A stretch of DNA of 64,000 nt, from assembly GCA_028023455.1 (NCBI GenBank), contig JAQFVV010012396.1:11449296-11513295 (forward strand), given 5' to 3'. Shown here piece by piece: positions 1 through 10,659 of this stretch (within the stretch, counting starts at the first letter, position 1; each line of letters opens with the position of its first letter). A program made the position numbers and the translations under genes. The notes beneath the pieces were generated by a model. The model was not told the origin of the DNA and did no database searches. It saw only the letters and a list, made by a program, of their open reading frames with translations. Source of the stretch: Epiperipatus broadwayi. Its lineage: Eukaryota; Onychophora; Udeonychophora; Euonychophora; Peripatidae.

Positions 1-498
1 ATTAACATAGTTTAATATTTCCGTTTATAATTTTAATAAAAAATATAGTATTGATTGATATTTAACTTTGCAATGCCAGTAATATATTTGCTAGTTAATT
101 TGTTTACCATTTGGATAATAAAAACAGTCTTCAAATAATTAATTAAAGCTATTTTCTAATTTTATCGTCAGTTTGGAATGATTAAATTAATTGCTATAAT
201 TAGTATTCCTAGATTTAAGCGTGGATAAATAAATATTAGCATGGATGTGATAAACTTGGAACAGTTTTAATAGAGAAATGTAGAAATTAATAACTTATGG
301 AAAAAACATTTTCATTTAAACTCTGCATGTCATATTTTGGAATTGTTTCGTGTTTATGGAGCCACGTAAAATCATTAATCTAATAGTGCTTATAATAACT
401 AATACAAATGGATCAAATTACATGTATGGAATTCAACTATAATTGTAGCTATTACTTTGTATATTTATTGTTCGACACATCGTACATGGATTTCACGG
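1..498. other. AT-rich sequence, nothing recognised
   Basis: No long open frame, no repeat and no RNA gene is visible in this stretch. It is ordinary AT-rich, apparently single-copy DNA. Confidence 0.5.
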
Positions 499-511
499 AT
501 CATATTTGTAG

Positions 512-637
512 TTATAAAATGCTATACAATTTAATTTGTGATACACACACCTGCTAGAATTCATGTATTGAACTATAAAATGCTATACATTTAATTTATA
601 TCACACACACACCTGTTAGATTTTATGTATTTGATGA
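512..637 (+). repeat. diverged tandem duplication, about 62 bp x 2
   Basis: The segment beginning ATAAAATGCTATACA and running through an ACACACAC tract to CATGTATTGAAC recurs immediately downstream with several substitutions (second copy from about 576). The two copies sit head to tail. No function is apparent. It looks like a local duplication that has since diverged. Confidence 0.75.
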
Positions 638-1060
638 ATAATGCATTATTTTAATTTTATCGTTATATGAACTTGCATGTGAAGTTCATAAGTTATATTT
701 TATTAAGTTTAAACTAATAGGGGTTGAATAAAATACTTATTCAAGAGAATAGTGCTTGCGAAAAAGCTTGAAAAGTACTAAATGAATTTATGAGATGTAT
801 CAATTTTTCATGAGGTATTTTGTGAGTCTTTCCAGATTTCTATTCCTATACTAATATTACTTATATTATATTACATATGTTTTATTTTAAGCAAGATAAG
901 TTAGTACATTAGTTGTCCTGATTAGTGTAACATTTTATTATGCAAGAACCCACATTTGCTAAAATGTTAGTGTTTTCTGAATGGTCAGAATAACCGAGGA
1001 GGATGATTTTGCACTTTAATGTCAAGTAAATAGTAATGTTGTTTTATAATGTTAAAATGC

Positions 1061-1240
1061 ATTAATCTGTGCCGGTGGTTAATCCGCAGATTACTTAATT
1101 GCCATTTTTGTATTTTACACTCATTCCTGCGCTGGTGGTTAATCCGCGGAATTGTGTAATTATACTTATTACTTTATGATGGTGTATAAATCCGCAAAGC
1201 GTTTAGTGTTATTTAATTCCTATGTGTAGATGAATGCATC
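1061..1240 (+). promoter_or_regulatory. array of hairpins sharing a loop motif (function unknown)
   Basis: Three short hairpins lie about 60 bp apart. Hairpin 1 (1064-1092) pairs AATCT with AGATT. Hairpin 2 (1123-1152) pairs ATTCC with GGAAT, with an inner GCG/CGC pairing. Hairpin 3 (about 1172-1199) pairs CTTT with AAAG. The stems differ, but the loops share GGTGGTTAATCCGC or GGTGTATAAATCCGC. A fourth hairpin (about 1216-1250, ATTCCT/AGGAAT) has a different loop. The loop contains TAATCC, the known core site of K50-class (Otx/Bicoid/Pitx-type) homeodomains, so a protein-binding cluster is an alternative to an RNA structure. No gene is recognised next to it. Confidence 0.4.
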
Positions 1241-1612
1241 CACAGGAATATGGTTTTACTTCATAGATATAAGTTGGGCAAAGTATTTTAGTTATTCTGC
1301 TAAATCATCTTCTTCCATTTGTAAGTATAATTTATAAGTTAGATCATCAAATTGTAGCAGGACATTCTATTCAAGTTACCTCATAATAATTAACTGTTGG
1401 TTGATTATTATTTACCTGAATGTAAGTTTAAATTTTCACTTTATTTAATGATTGCATTATAGCTAAATCCTACAGATATAATATTATTTATTATATTATT
1501 ATAAGTTTACAGTATAGATTTATTGAATCTGGAAATGACATTAGATGTTTCATGAGTTGATGTTGAATTTAGTATAATTTCCTCAATACATTCATTATAT
1601 CAAATTGAAATA

Positions 1613-1650
1613 TAAGGTATGATTAGGTTTTTAAAAACCGTACCTATGAT
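1613..1650. other. hairpin with 14-bp perfect palindrome
   Basis: GGTTTTTAAAAACC is a perfect palindrome. It is flanked by AGGTA on the left and TACCT on the right, giving a bulged stem-loop. It could be structural only, since no adjacent gene gives it a role. Confidence 0.4.
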
Positions 1651-1659
1651 ATGTTATTG

Positions 1660-3660
1660 AAGGAAGTCGATGGAATTATAATTTATTTATTTTATTTGTT
1701 TATTTATGTCTTTAATTATAACATTAGAATTAATTACTTATTATTCATAAATTTGTAAATAAACGTTGATTTATAATTAAACTTACTGTGCCGTTGCTAT
1801 TTGTCATTCATAAAATCAGAAATCATAAACCTTGGATAGAGCATACATTGAAGTACATACTATCGTCAACATGATATAAGAGTTTAGTGATATTTTGAGA
1901 AAACATTTGGATGCTTTTCGTCTTTGGTAGTTTATGATGTGTAAGGTACAATAAAATCCCATTTACCTTTTCCATCATTTTAGCTTTGCGTAGTTGATTC
2001 TAGTATACAATATAAATTGATTATTAAACCTGTAAACAGATTTACCAGATAATGACATAATTGAATATATTTACTTAACGTTTTTAAATTGTCGTTGTCA
2101 GTATAATAAGAGTCTCAGTGATATAGTAAACTATAAAAAAAAGAACCCAAGTATTTATGTTTATTTATTGCAAAGCTTTACCTGGACTAGCATTTGTATT
2201 AAAAATCATATAGATGGTTTAAAATTTCATAATCTTATGTAGTTCCACAAATTATGCCATCTTGTACATGGTCGGCCATCGGGTCTCATACAATGAAAAT
2301 GGCAAATTAAGGTTTGAAAGATAATAACATTACATACTTATAATTTGTTTAATGTATTTTATCATACTACTATGATAGGTCTTCGCAGTACACCCTGGCT
2401 GCGATCAAATTAAATCATAAAAATTTTATGTTATATCATTAGTTTGGTCTGTGGTAAGTTGCTCCAGATTTTGGTTGTGGTCTTTGGTGCATAATATAGA
2501 TGGCATGATATGCTTTTGGTTACAGCTCTTAATAGCTGACAATGTGCAGTGGGAATTGATCGGTGATCGAAGTTACAATTCTTAGCGCACTTATGTTTTG
2601 GTGATATTATGTAGTTGGGACAACAATCGAACGGTTACAATATATATATAATATAGTAAATGAACTGCCAAGTAAGAAAAGAGAAAGTTTAAAGACTAGA
2701 CGTTGAGAGAACTACATATAAATTTACAGTAGCATGAATAAAAGGTTTTATAAAGATAAAAGAGCTCTAAAAGGGAGTGTAAAGTAAAGTTCAAAACTGG
2801 CCAGAAAGTTTAAGGTTCATTATGAAAACATATTACCCATTTCTTCCGGGGCTGGTTCTTAGGTTACAAGTCCGAGTTGGTAAAAAAATGTAGGCACACA
2901 TTTGGTCAATTACTTGAACAGTATTTTAATGAATTTTCACAATTTTAGCAGCATGATTGGTCCGGAAAAGATTCAGCAGCCTCAGTGAAGATTGTTAGGG
3001 GACTTCAGGAACCATAGCCAGATTCCTGATATTTTAGCCCTTCACCATGATCGAAACACTATTTAATTTTATAATTTAAAAATGCACAGAGTTGACTGCA
3101 CTTCTCTACAACAAAGATGGTTTCTTTTCCAAACTTTTCAGAGCTATATATCTGTCCTCTGATGCCTTCAGGCTAGCGCTTCTTTCATTATCAATGTTTT
3201 TAGATTTACTGGTTGTTTTTAGATACATTCCTTTGATAAGGCTTTCAAACTCATTAACTTGAATTAGAAAATGAATTCTTAAAATCAGAAAATGATTTTA
3301 ATTAGAAAATTCTTATCTTTTTTCTAATTAATAAAACTTTAACTGTTGTTTTTGGAAAGGGAAAATCTGAAAGCTTATCGAAAGAATGTAGCTTTTAATC
3401 ATTAAACTTTAACAACTTATTTAAAAATAAAATCAAACATTCCCAACGCAATGAAACTTTCAAACAATTATATATATTTAAATATTTACAAATATATACG
3501 CACAATCCACGCAGTTATAATATATAAATTCATGAATAATTCTATCATGAATTTATTAATAGAATTGGTCAATTTAAATCTGAAACTAATTAATTTTAAT
3601 ACGCATTTATGAAATAAGTTATTCTTTATGGAAATTAGCATGGATTGAACATATAAAGCC
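1660..3660. other. AT-rich sequence without recognised genes
   Basis: The only open frames are short and interrupted. A slightly GC-richer patch at about 2380-2640 and another at about 2830-3060 may be old interspersed repeats, but I could not match either to another copy in the window. Confidence 0.4.
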
Positions 3661-3679
3661 CCATTGCATCGGAAATTTA

Positions 3680-3770
3680 AGGTTAGTACTAGGGTTTGAA
3701 GTGGGCTTATGGCTAGATGTCATGAAGCTAGGATCGAACTCAGATCCGACTGCTTCAATATTAAATAAGA
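3680..3770 (-). repeat. tRNA-derived SINE fragment
   Basis: On the minus strand the sequence contains GAGTTCGATCC, a close match to the pol III B box (GGTTCGANTCC), preceded by an anticodon-arm-like stretch. The 5' half with the A box is not convincing. It is best read as a fragment of a tRNA-derived SINE or a decayed tRNA copy, not a functional tRNA. Confidence 0.45.
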
Positions 3771-3927
3771 ATTATTACCCCACTAATTAGTATTTGATAA
3801 AAAAAAAAAGCTAAAAAAAAGAAAATAATCTGAAAATGAATGTTATGGTTAAAAATAATTAGTATACAATAACATTAATTTTAAATTAGATATAACATAT
3901 ACAAAGTATGGTTACATTTGAGCAAAA

Positions 3928-4990
3928 CCAATAAAATATCATATGACTGTCACACGACTTCAGCTTAATGTTATTCTAGCAGCAAACCTTTTTGCTTCAA
4001 CCACAGTTATGCCACTTACTGTAAGCTTTAGTGAATCCCTATTCAGTACTAACTTATCCAATATTCTGACTAGATTCAAGCTTACAACTTCCATCCATGA
4101 GGAAATTTGGACTTTCTATCAGGTCTGAACCTTTAGAGTCTAATGCACCTTTCCTCTACAAGCGATCATTTATCTTTCTATTTCACTATCATGTTATCAT
4201 TCTAATTTGAAAAATACATAAATGTTTCCAATCCAAGCCAACTTTACCTGTGTAATCATAGAACTGTAACCAGTTCAGTTTCTATGAATTATGATGTCCT
4301 TAAATTTTTTAACAACTATAGATACCTTTACTCTGTGGCCAGGAAGACTTTAAATCAATAAAATATCACAAGATTTTATTACATGATTTCAACTTAATCA
4401 ATATGGTTTCAGCAGTATACTTTTTTTCTTTCACTACAGCTATACCACTTACTGTAAGCTTTAGTAATTGATAGATGCAAAGGGTACTTCTTAATACACC
4501 CCTTTCCAATACTGTTTCTATCCAATATCCACAAACTTGTTAAGGAGCTTTGGATCTTGGACTAGTCAGTGTCTGATTTTAGGATCTAATGCAGTTTTTC
4601 TCTGATAGCCATCATTTACTTTTTGTTTCACTATCAAGCTATCAGCTCAATTTGATGAAATATATATTTAAATCTAAGCCAAACTTGCCTATGTAGTCAC
4701 TTGGAACTGAATTTGGTTCAGAATAGACAAATTTGCATAGATTGAAAATATTTGTTTCCTAAATTGGACTGATAATTTGATAGTGAAAACAAAAAGGTAA
4801 ATGCTAGACTGGCCCAAGATCCAATGCTCCTCACAGAAGAAACCCATAAGTCTGAAACTAGTCTGGGAATATTGAATAGTATAGCACTGGATACACATTT
4901 ATTAAGCACTATCATCTACATCTGTCAATTACTAAATTTACACTAAGTGGTATAAATGGTGAAAGTTTCTGGAATGACTTTTGAATAGTT
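3928..4990. repeat. family B repeat: two direct copies and one inverted copy
   Basis: Copy 1 (about 3928-4360) and copy 2 (about 4361-4720) are diverged head-to-tail repeats. Both carry ACCACTTACTGTAAGCTT..., a TCTAATGCA block, a TTTCACTATCA block and an AATC(C/T)AAGCC block. A third copy (about 4720-4990) follows in inverted orientation. The same blocks recur at 60.8-61.4 kb, where the copy carries a recognisable hammerhead-like core. Relics of that core are visible here in the inverted copy (see 4828-4870). The unit is about 430 bp. It is non-coding, so the short frames across it are coincidental. Confidence 0.65.
4828..4870 (+). ncRNA. decayed hammerhead-like motif (family B)
   Basis: The order CTCA-CAGAAGA-AACCCATAAGTC-TGAAAC-TAGTCTGGG aligns by eye with the better preserved motif at 60920-60959 on the other strand (CTCA-CTGATGA-...-GAAAC-TAGTC). 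The CTGATGA core has changed to CAGAAGA, so cleavage activity is unlikely. GAAAC and the self-complementary ACTAGT are kept. Confidence 0.45.
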
Positions 4991-6790
4991 GTTGGAAGTA
5001 GCAATTTTTGAAAACCCATTCATTATAATATATATATTGTAATGGGATAGAGTGATAGAAAGTGGTCATAAGAGGAAGGTTGATCATGGTCCTACCTGGA
5101 GTGATGGCAAAATCATCATCACTTCCAGTCTATTTAAAATGAAATATCAAATTAATTATTAAAGTAATGTTTAATCAAAATATATAAATAATTTTATATA
5201 TTAAAAGGAGAGCATGAGATCTAAAAATCTGTGAGAGATAAGCCAGTCACTCCTCAGAGCAACTATAATAATTAACCATGAACCAGCATTATAAGTCAAA
5301 ATAATTACTAGTAATGAGTAATACTCAAAATACCATTCATCATCATAAATGATCAATAATAAAAATATAATAAGTTAACAGTAAATCTGGTGACTGGGTT
5401 GGAAATGGGTTTTCTGGAGATCAGGCTAACTTTTGAGCCATTGCAAGCTTGGGCAATTATTTAAATATATTAATTTGGATTCACCACTTAAATGCTCATT
5501 CATCAGAATACATAATAAAAAATCAGAAAAACAATAATGCTGGGATATTAAAACATGCTGATCATCATCAATGCTCTGGCCACTTACTACTATTAATGTA
5601 CTGGCCATCTATAAACTTAATTTCTAATAGACTAAACTAAATAAAATGTAGTTCAAGACCTTTAAAGAATATAGTCTTATGTACCAACCAAGATGATGAT
5701 GATTGATCATCACTGGATGATCCAAAAGCACTAAAATACATCCCCATTTATATATCAGCCATTATACTGGAATCTAGCTCAGAAGAACACAAGCTCATTA
5801 CTGTACTAATGACCAAGAAATGATGAAAACATTCTAAAAACATTTAAAACCACTGGAATAATTTTCATAATTGAACACAAGTTTATTAACAATTAAAATT
5901 TAAAAAAAATGATATTAAGGTCTATAGAATCAAGCTTCTGATTTTGAATAATATACAATAATAAAAGTTATCACATGGTGATTTACAAGGTTAATATACA
6001 AATGTCAAGTTATTACATTGATTATATTACTTCTCAATAGGTTTCTATAAATGCACACATATATCTGTACACAGATGTGTGTTTTAAAATATACAATGAA
6101 AACATTTCATTTGATTTACATAACATTTGAATTTATCAAAATAATAGAATTACTTTAGTTTTTACCTAAGTGTCATGCATTTGATATATCTACACACAGA
6201 GTGCATTCATCATAAAAGAATACATGATTAAAAAATTAAGTTACTACATTTTAATGATGCAGATATCTATTAACATATATATGTGTGTACATAGAAACAT
6301 ATGTGGACACTAGCTTTTATACCATATATTCAATTTGACACAATAATAAAAGTTATTAAATATTATTTTCATAATTAATTCTCTTTGCTGATTATAGTCT
6401 TTTTTCTTTAAAATAAGTACTATCAAATTTTTGACAACTGATTGATTTTAAATGTTTTTCTTTTTCTAGTCTAAATTTTTTTTTCTTGAGTCTTAATTAT
6501 GTTTTTTTTTTAAATTATAAGTATAAATTTTTAAACCCTTTTTTTCTCCTTTAATAAATGATTTTAAACTAATATTGTTTTATATCTATCAGTTGTTAAA
6601 ATGTCATCCCCACTAAGGAATATGAAAATAATTTCTTTACAAAATATATATAGCAAACCGTCTCTCTTTTAGACATTTGACTCAAGCAAATTATTTATTT
6701 GTTTTACTTTAACTTATTAAGTTAAAATGTTTTTTTAAGGAATATTAAAAAAAATACAACTTACTGTATATACATTTATCTGTGCTTCTC
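4991..6790. other. AT-rich sequence without recognised genes
   Basis: Short frames at 5426-5640 lie on both strands of the same DNA and match nothing I know. At 5220-5262 the minus strand has CTCTGAGGAGTGA...TCAC, faintly like the family A ribozyme half, but the GAAAC element is absent. No gene is called. Confidence 0.4.
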
Positions 6791-6794
6791 TGGA

Positions 6795-7350
6795 TATAGA
6801 CACAGTAGCATATGCATAATTACTTCAACTGATGGTTTCTCTTGCTGGGGACCAGTTCAGGAAAGTCATAATCAGGAAGTTATAATCAGTTAAACCTTGA
6901 CATTGAATCAGTTCCCTTCTATCTGAGATTTGATAAATTTCAGGCAAGTAAGCTGTCTTGGATTGAGCTTCGGGTAAGCTAGCTGTCTTGGTTTGATAGA
7001 TTTCAGGCAAGCAACTGTCCTCTCCATATTTAAAGCTATGAATTTCAACACAAAGAAGTGGGTCATTTTTCTCCATGTGAATTTAAACTCCTGTGAAAAA
7101 AATAGTAGCAGCTCCTGGATCTACTATCCCGCCTTCAGCTACATCTGTTCATGATAGCTATTCTGCCAACTCTCTGCTATAGCCAACAACAAACTGCAGC
7201 TATCTATTGTGGTCAGCTAATTGCTGCCACTTACTCAAAAAATTTACTAACCAAATTGTTCTGGCCAGCTCTTATAAAAACTACAATGCAGACTGCAGCT
7301 GATATTTTATCAGCCCATTTTATAAAGTCATCTGAGGTGATTACAACACA
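6795..7350. other. GC-richer island of unknown origin
   Basis: This block is clearly less AT-rich than its surroundings. Frames of 83 codons (minus, 6825-7076) and 67 codons (plus, 7151-7354) occur. The minus frame contains two copies of LPEIYQ separated by a related LPEAQ segment, reflecting imperfect tandem DNA repeats of about 30 to 60 bp at 6930-7015. I cannot assign either frame to a family. Part of an LTR element or a decayed exon are both possible. Confidence 0.3.
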
Positions 7351-8100
7351 TTAATTGAAAACAGAGGGTTTTTTTCTGTCTAATCTTTATCTTTTCAAAA
7401 AGATCACTAATCCTTTCAAAAGCAACTTTGAATTTTTACCAAAGGTGTAATCTACATGTTTTACTTAGATAGAGAAATGCATACAAGCATTAATTAAAAA
7501 ATAGATATTTTATATAAGTTTTAATTAAAATGTTTCAAAAATAAATCCTGCTTGTTTTTAAATTTCAAAATCAGAATACTAATAATGCAATATTTATTAG
7601 ACCTTTTTAAATGTTTTAATTTATAATAAACTTATATTTTAAATTCAGAGTTATTTAACCCTTTATTTGTTATTTTTATTCCAGAAAATGTAAAAAAATA
7701 TTTACAAAAATTTATGCTCTGTGTTTATTTCTACTTTCCCTTTACTCTCTTTATATATATACTTGTGCACACACACTATGTTGCTGTGTGCCATATAACA
7801 GACCTGTTGTATAATATATATGCAAATATTTTCAAAAGTATTTAAAAATTATGAATTTATATTACTCTTTATTTAAACTGAATATAAATTTGTACATGCA
7901 GGATAAATACACCAAAATATACAATAAAAAATAATCAGTTTTATTAGAAAAATAAATTTAAGAAAGATATATTCTATCAATGTATAAAAATCAAACAATA
8001 GCAATGAACAATGAAATATATTAATTATTTGATAATTTTATTTAAATATTAAAAGTTGTAATTATAAATTTATTAAACGCACATTGATTATGTAAGTAGT
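7351..8100. other. AT-rich sequence, nothing recognised
   Basis: There are no open frames of note and no internal repeats beyond short AT tracts. It separates the GC-richer island from the palindromic element. Confidence 0.4.
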
Positions 8101-8101
8101 A

Positions 8102-8336
8102 TTTACTGAGGCTATAACCTCGATAATATGTGTATAAAATGCGATAGTAGGGACCTCTACAGGTGTTTTAACCACAAGCGTTTACTAAGGCTATAACCTC
8201 GATAATATGCGTATAAAATGCGATAGTAGGGACCTCTACAGGTGTTTTAACCACAAGCGTACACCTGTAGAGGTCCTGTAGAGGTCCCTACTATCGCATT
8301 TTATACGCATATTATCGAGGTTATAGCCTCAGTAAA
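8102..8336. mobile_element. palindromic element: two direct 79-bp copies plus an inverted copy
   Basis: A 79-bp unit starting TTTACTGAGGCTATAACC and ending ACCACAAGCG is present twice head to tail (8102-8180 and 8181-8259) with very few differences. It is followed directly by an inverted copy (8260-8336) that carries an extra short internal duplication of the GGACCTCTAC segment. The unit contains a GTAGGGACCTCTAC stem-loop. The whole can fold into one long hairpin. The near identity of the copies suggests recent formation. Its family is unknown. A foldback or Penelope-type terminal structure is an inference. Confidence 0.7.
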
Positions 8337-8661
8337 TATCACTTAAATATTAAAAATAAGTTTATTTACAAATAAAAATATTATAAACAAAATATACAAT
8401 ATCAAACAAATAAGATTACAAGAACAACTATAATAAATCAATTAAAATTTAATTATTTAAACACAACAAATTAATATAAATGCTATCAATATCAAACATG
8501 ATGTGTATTGGCAAGTAACAATGTTGATACATAAAAACACTCTTAGCTTTCAGAAATAATTTATTTCAAACAAACTATATTTACATCAACTGACTATCAA
8601 ACAAAATTAATAGAATATAAAGATGCCCAGGAATGCAATAAAAAGGTATTTATTAGAAGCA

Positions 8662-8861
8662 AAAACAGACATTAAAACCCATTAATTAATAATACAAAGA
8701 AATAAATATAAAAAGCATTAAATGGCCAATTAAAAACTCAGTACTTCAAAACCAATCTCTCGAAAACAGACATTAAAACCCATTAATTAATAATACAAAG
8801 AAATAAATATAAAAAGCATTAAATGGCCAATTAAAAACTCAGTACTTCAAAACCAATCTCT
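8662..8861 (+). repeat. near-perfect 101-bp tandem duplication
   Basis: The segment from ACAGACATTAAAACCC to AAAACCAATCTCT is repeated with a period of 101 bp and essentially no differences over the copied length. This is a recent local duplication. No coding content. Confidence 0.9.
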
Positions 8862-9282
8862 AGAAACATGTGTTACACAATCATAAGATTTAGCTGATAT
8901 TATACTTAAATCAACATGTTATAAGAGACCAGATAGCTCAAAATATACTTGAAGATGATAGACTACAATAGAACTTTTTTTAAAAAAAAAAAAACATCTC
9001 TTAGTAAGCTTTAAAGTATTCTGCTAGCATTAAAAAGCATAAAAGAAATATTTATAAATATAAAATTACAAAATTTTTAATTAAATTATGCAACAGATTT
9101 CATTATAGTTTGAAAATATATGCATGAATGTAAAAAATAGTTTGTAGATGCATAAGTAGAAACTTAAAATAAGTAAGAAATAGTCAGTTACTCAGAAGGT
9201 CAAATGATGTTTGAGCACTAAAAGTATTGAGGTATATATAATAACAGTCATATTAAAATAATTAAACTGATACTTTTCTCAT

Positions 9283-9350
9283 TAAGAGCAATTCAAAGAC
9301 TTTTGGTTCTGAAGTCAATGACTCTAACCGTTGGGCTATACAGAACAGAG
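9283..9350 (-). repeat. tRNA-derived SINE fragment
   Basis: Read on the minus strand, TAGCCCAACGGTTAGAG matches a pol III A box, followed by GACTTCAGAACC like an anticodon arm and a degenerate TTTGAATTGC where the B box should be. The arms do not pair well enough for a working tRNA. It is a SINE head or tRNA relic. Confidence 0.5.
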
Positions 9351-9825
9351 CTTCTATAGTCAAAAATAAGCATTAGTGCCACAAAGTAAAGTGGTATAGA
9401 ATTAGAGAAATTATGATGGATATTCAAAATTTAACTTGAAATAAATTGAATATACATACACAACATAAATAATGTGTTTATCATCCCTCTATTTATGTAT
9501 TGCTGTAAATTTTTCTGTTCATAAGATTCAACGATTTTAGTCTTCATATAGAATATTTGTTTATTTTACCTGTTAATTTTTAAATTTATTTGAGTAGATG
9601 ATTTAGCAAAAAAAAGAGTCTTTTAAGCTTAAATAATCTAATTTCGTCCATTTCCCCTCACTTTATATTTTAATGTTAATTAAAATTGGAATATTAACTT
9701 AAAGTTGTTCTATTATTAAAGCTCAATTTTTTATTTTAAAAAAATTGAAAATTTTGTCTGTAATTAGTATTCTTTATTATATATATATATTTAAAAATAT
9801 ATATATTATTACAAATTGTTGTTAA

Positions 9826-9925
9826 ACCATTATGAACCCCTAAACATCACATGATCACCATCTTATACTAGCACATAATTGTTGTAAACAAAACCAAAAC
9901 TCTCCATACAGTAGTACCACCCATT
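9826..9925 (+). repeat. family B terminal fragment
   Basis: CTAAACATCACATGATCACC, a TACTAGCACA block and CTCTCCATACAGTAGT recur at 27.8-27.96 kb and 60.8-61.4 kb in the same order. This copy contains only the outer end of the repeat and no ribozyme core. Confidence 0.6.
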
Positions 9926-10158
9926 ATGAATTGAAACTTTGAATGCTAGAATTATTTGCTTAGAAATATGCAATAAATATTTAAAAAATTAAATTAAATC
10001 TTAATATTCATTGTCAAAATTAGAGTCATAGATCACATGACCCTATTTTCTTAAGCTTGAAGTTATAAACAATGAGGATTGCCAATTTCTCAACAAGCTT
10101 TGTGGTAAATGCTTAGCCTGAGAAAGCATTTAAAATATGTCAGAAACCCCCCCCCCAA

Positions 10159-10199
10159 CCCCTGACCATGGTTTCGTGCTTTGGCACTCTTCAGAGAGG
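10159..10199 (-). ncRNA. hammerhead ribozyme 1, type I
   Basis: All elements are in order on the minus strand. Helix I strand CCTCT (10199-10195) precedes core CTGAAGA (10194-10188). Helix II is GTGC/GCAC (10187-10184 and 10179-10176) closed by a CAAA loop. GAAAC follows (10175-10171). Helix III is two base pairs (A15.1-U16.1, C15.2-G16.2) closed by the self-complementary CATG (10170-10167). The cleavage triplet is GTC (10166-10164), and the helix I partner AGGGG (10163-10159) makes five pairs including one G-U. Every conserved hammerhead core base (CUGANGA, GAAA, NUH) is present. The ACCATGGT palindrome suggests activity as a dimer, as described for such minimal-helix-III hammerheads. Confidence 0.85.
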
Positions 10200-10577
10200 T
10201 GCCAGGGTGGGCTCAGACACTTGATCTAATAATACCAACCCAAAGCCAGCATTTATCTAAAAGTTATCTATTGAGTTGAAAATCTGAAATTTTCAGACAC
10301 CTACATGTTTTCAAACCCAGCTATCCAACTCAAATAGCTATATGGGGCTGGTAGATCTTCAGTCATACCATATATTAGCAGTTTTAGCAATATAACATCG
10401 CATAAGACTTAAGGCAGAGACTATAAATAGTCAAAATAAAAGTCATAGATCATATGACCCTAGTCTCTTAAGTTTGTAAGTTATAAAGAATGAGGATTGC
10501 CAATTCTTCAACAAGCTTTGTGATAAATGCTTAGCCAGAGAAATTATTTAAAATATCTTTATCAGGAACCCCCCCCA

Positions 10578-10618
10578 CCCCTGACCATGGTTTCGTGCTT
10601 TGGCACTCCTCAGAGAGG
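10578..10618 (-). ncRNA. hammerhead ribozyme 2, type I
   Basis: Same layout as the upstream copy. Helix I strand CCTCT (10618-10614) precedes CTGAGGA (10613-10607). Helix II is GTGC/GCAC with a CAAA loop. GAAAC (10594-10590), CATG (10589-10586), cleavage triplet GTC (10585-10583) and AGGGG (10582-10578) follow. The only core difference from the other copy is at the free position 7 (G instead of A), which is unconstrained in natural hammerheads. That core and both helices are unbroken in two copies argues against chance. Confidence 0.85.
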
Positions 10619-10659
10619 TGCCAGGGTGGGTTCAGACACTAGATCTATAACCTATGTGT

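Larger units (their letters stand above)
10018..10652 (-). mobile_element. retrozyme-like repeat with two hammerhead ribozymes (419-bp period)
   Basis: A block of about 210 bp at 10018-10230 recurs at 10435-10652 in the same orientation, separated by about 204 bp, so the locus is roughly 1.5 copies of a 419-bp unit. Each block carries a complete type I hammerhead on the minus strand. The predicted cleavage sites (after the bases complementary to 10583 and 10164) are exactly 419 nt apart, so a minus-strand transcript could release a 419-nt RNA. No protein is encoded. Tandem units of a few hundred bp with type I hammerheads and a very short helix III define animal retrozymes and are also seen in Penelope pseudo-LTRs, which explains the call. 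Which of the two this is cannot be decided here. Mobilisation by a Penelope or LINE reverse transcriptase is inferred. Confidence 0.75.

Noticed and set aside
8102-8336. CRISPR-like array
   Set aside because: Only two direct copies with no spacers; the third copy is inverted.
10567-10580. Poly(C) tract as a G-quadruplex of its own interest
   Set aside because: A single G run on the minus strand is not four runs; it belongs to the ribozyme repeat.
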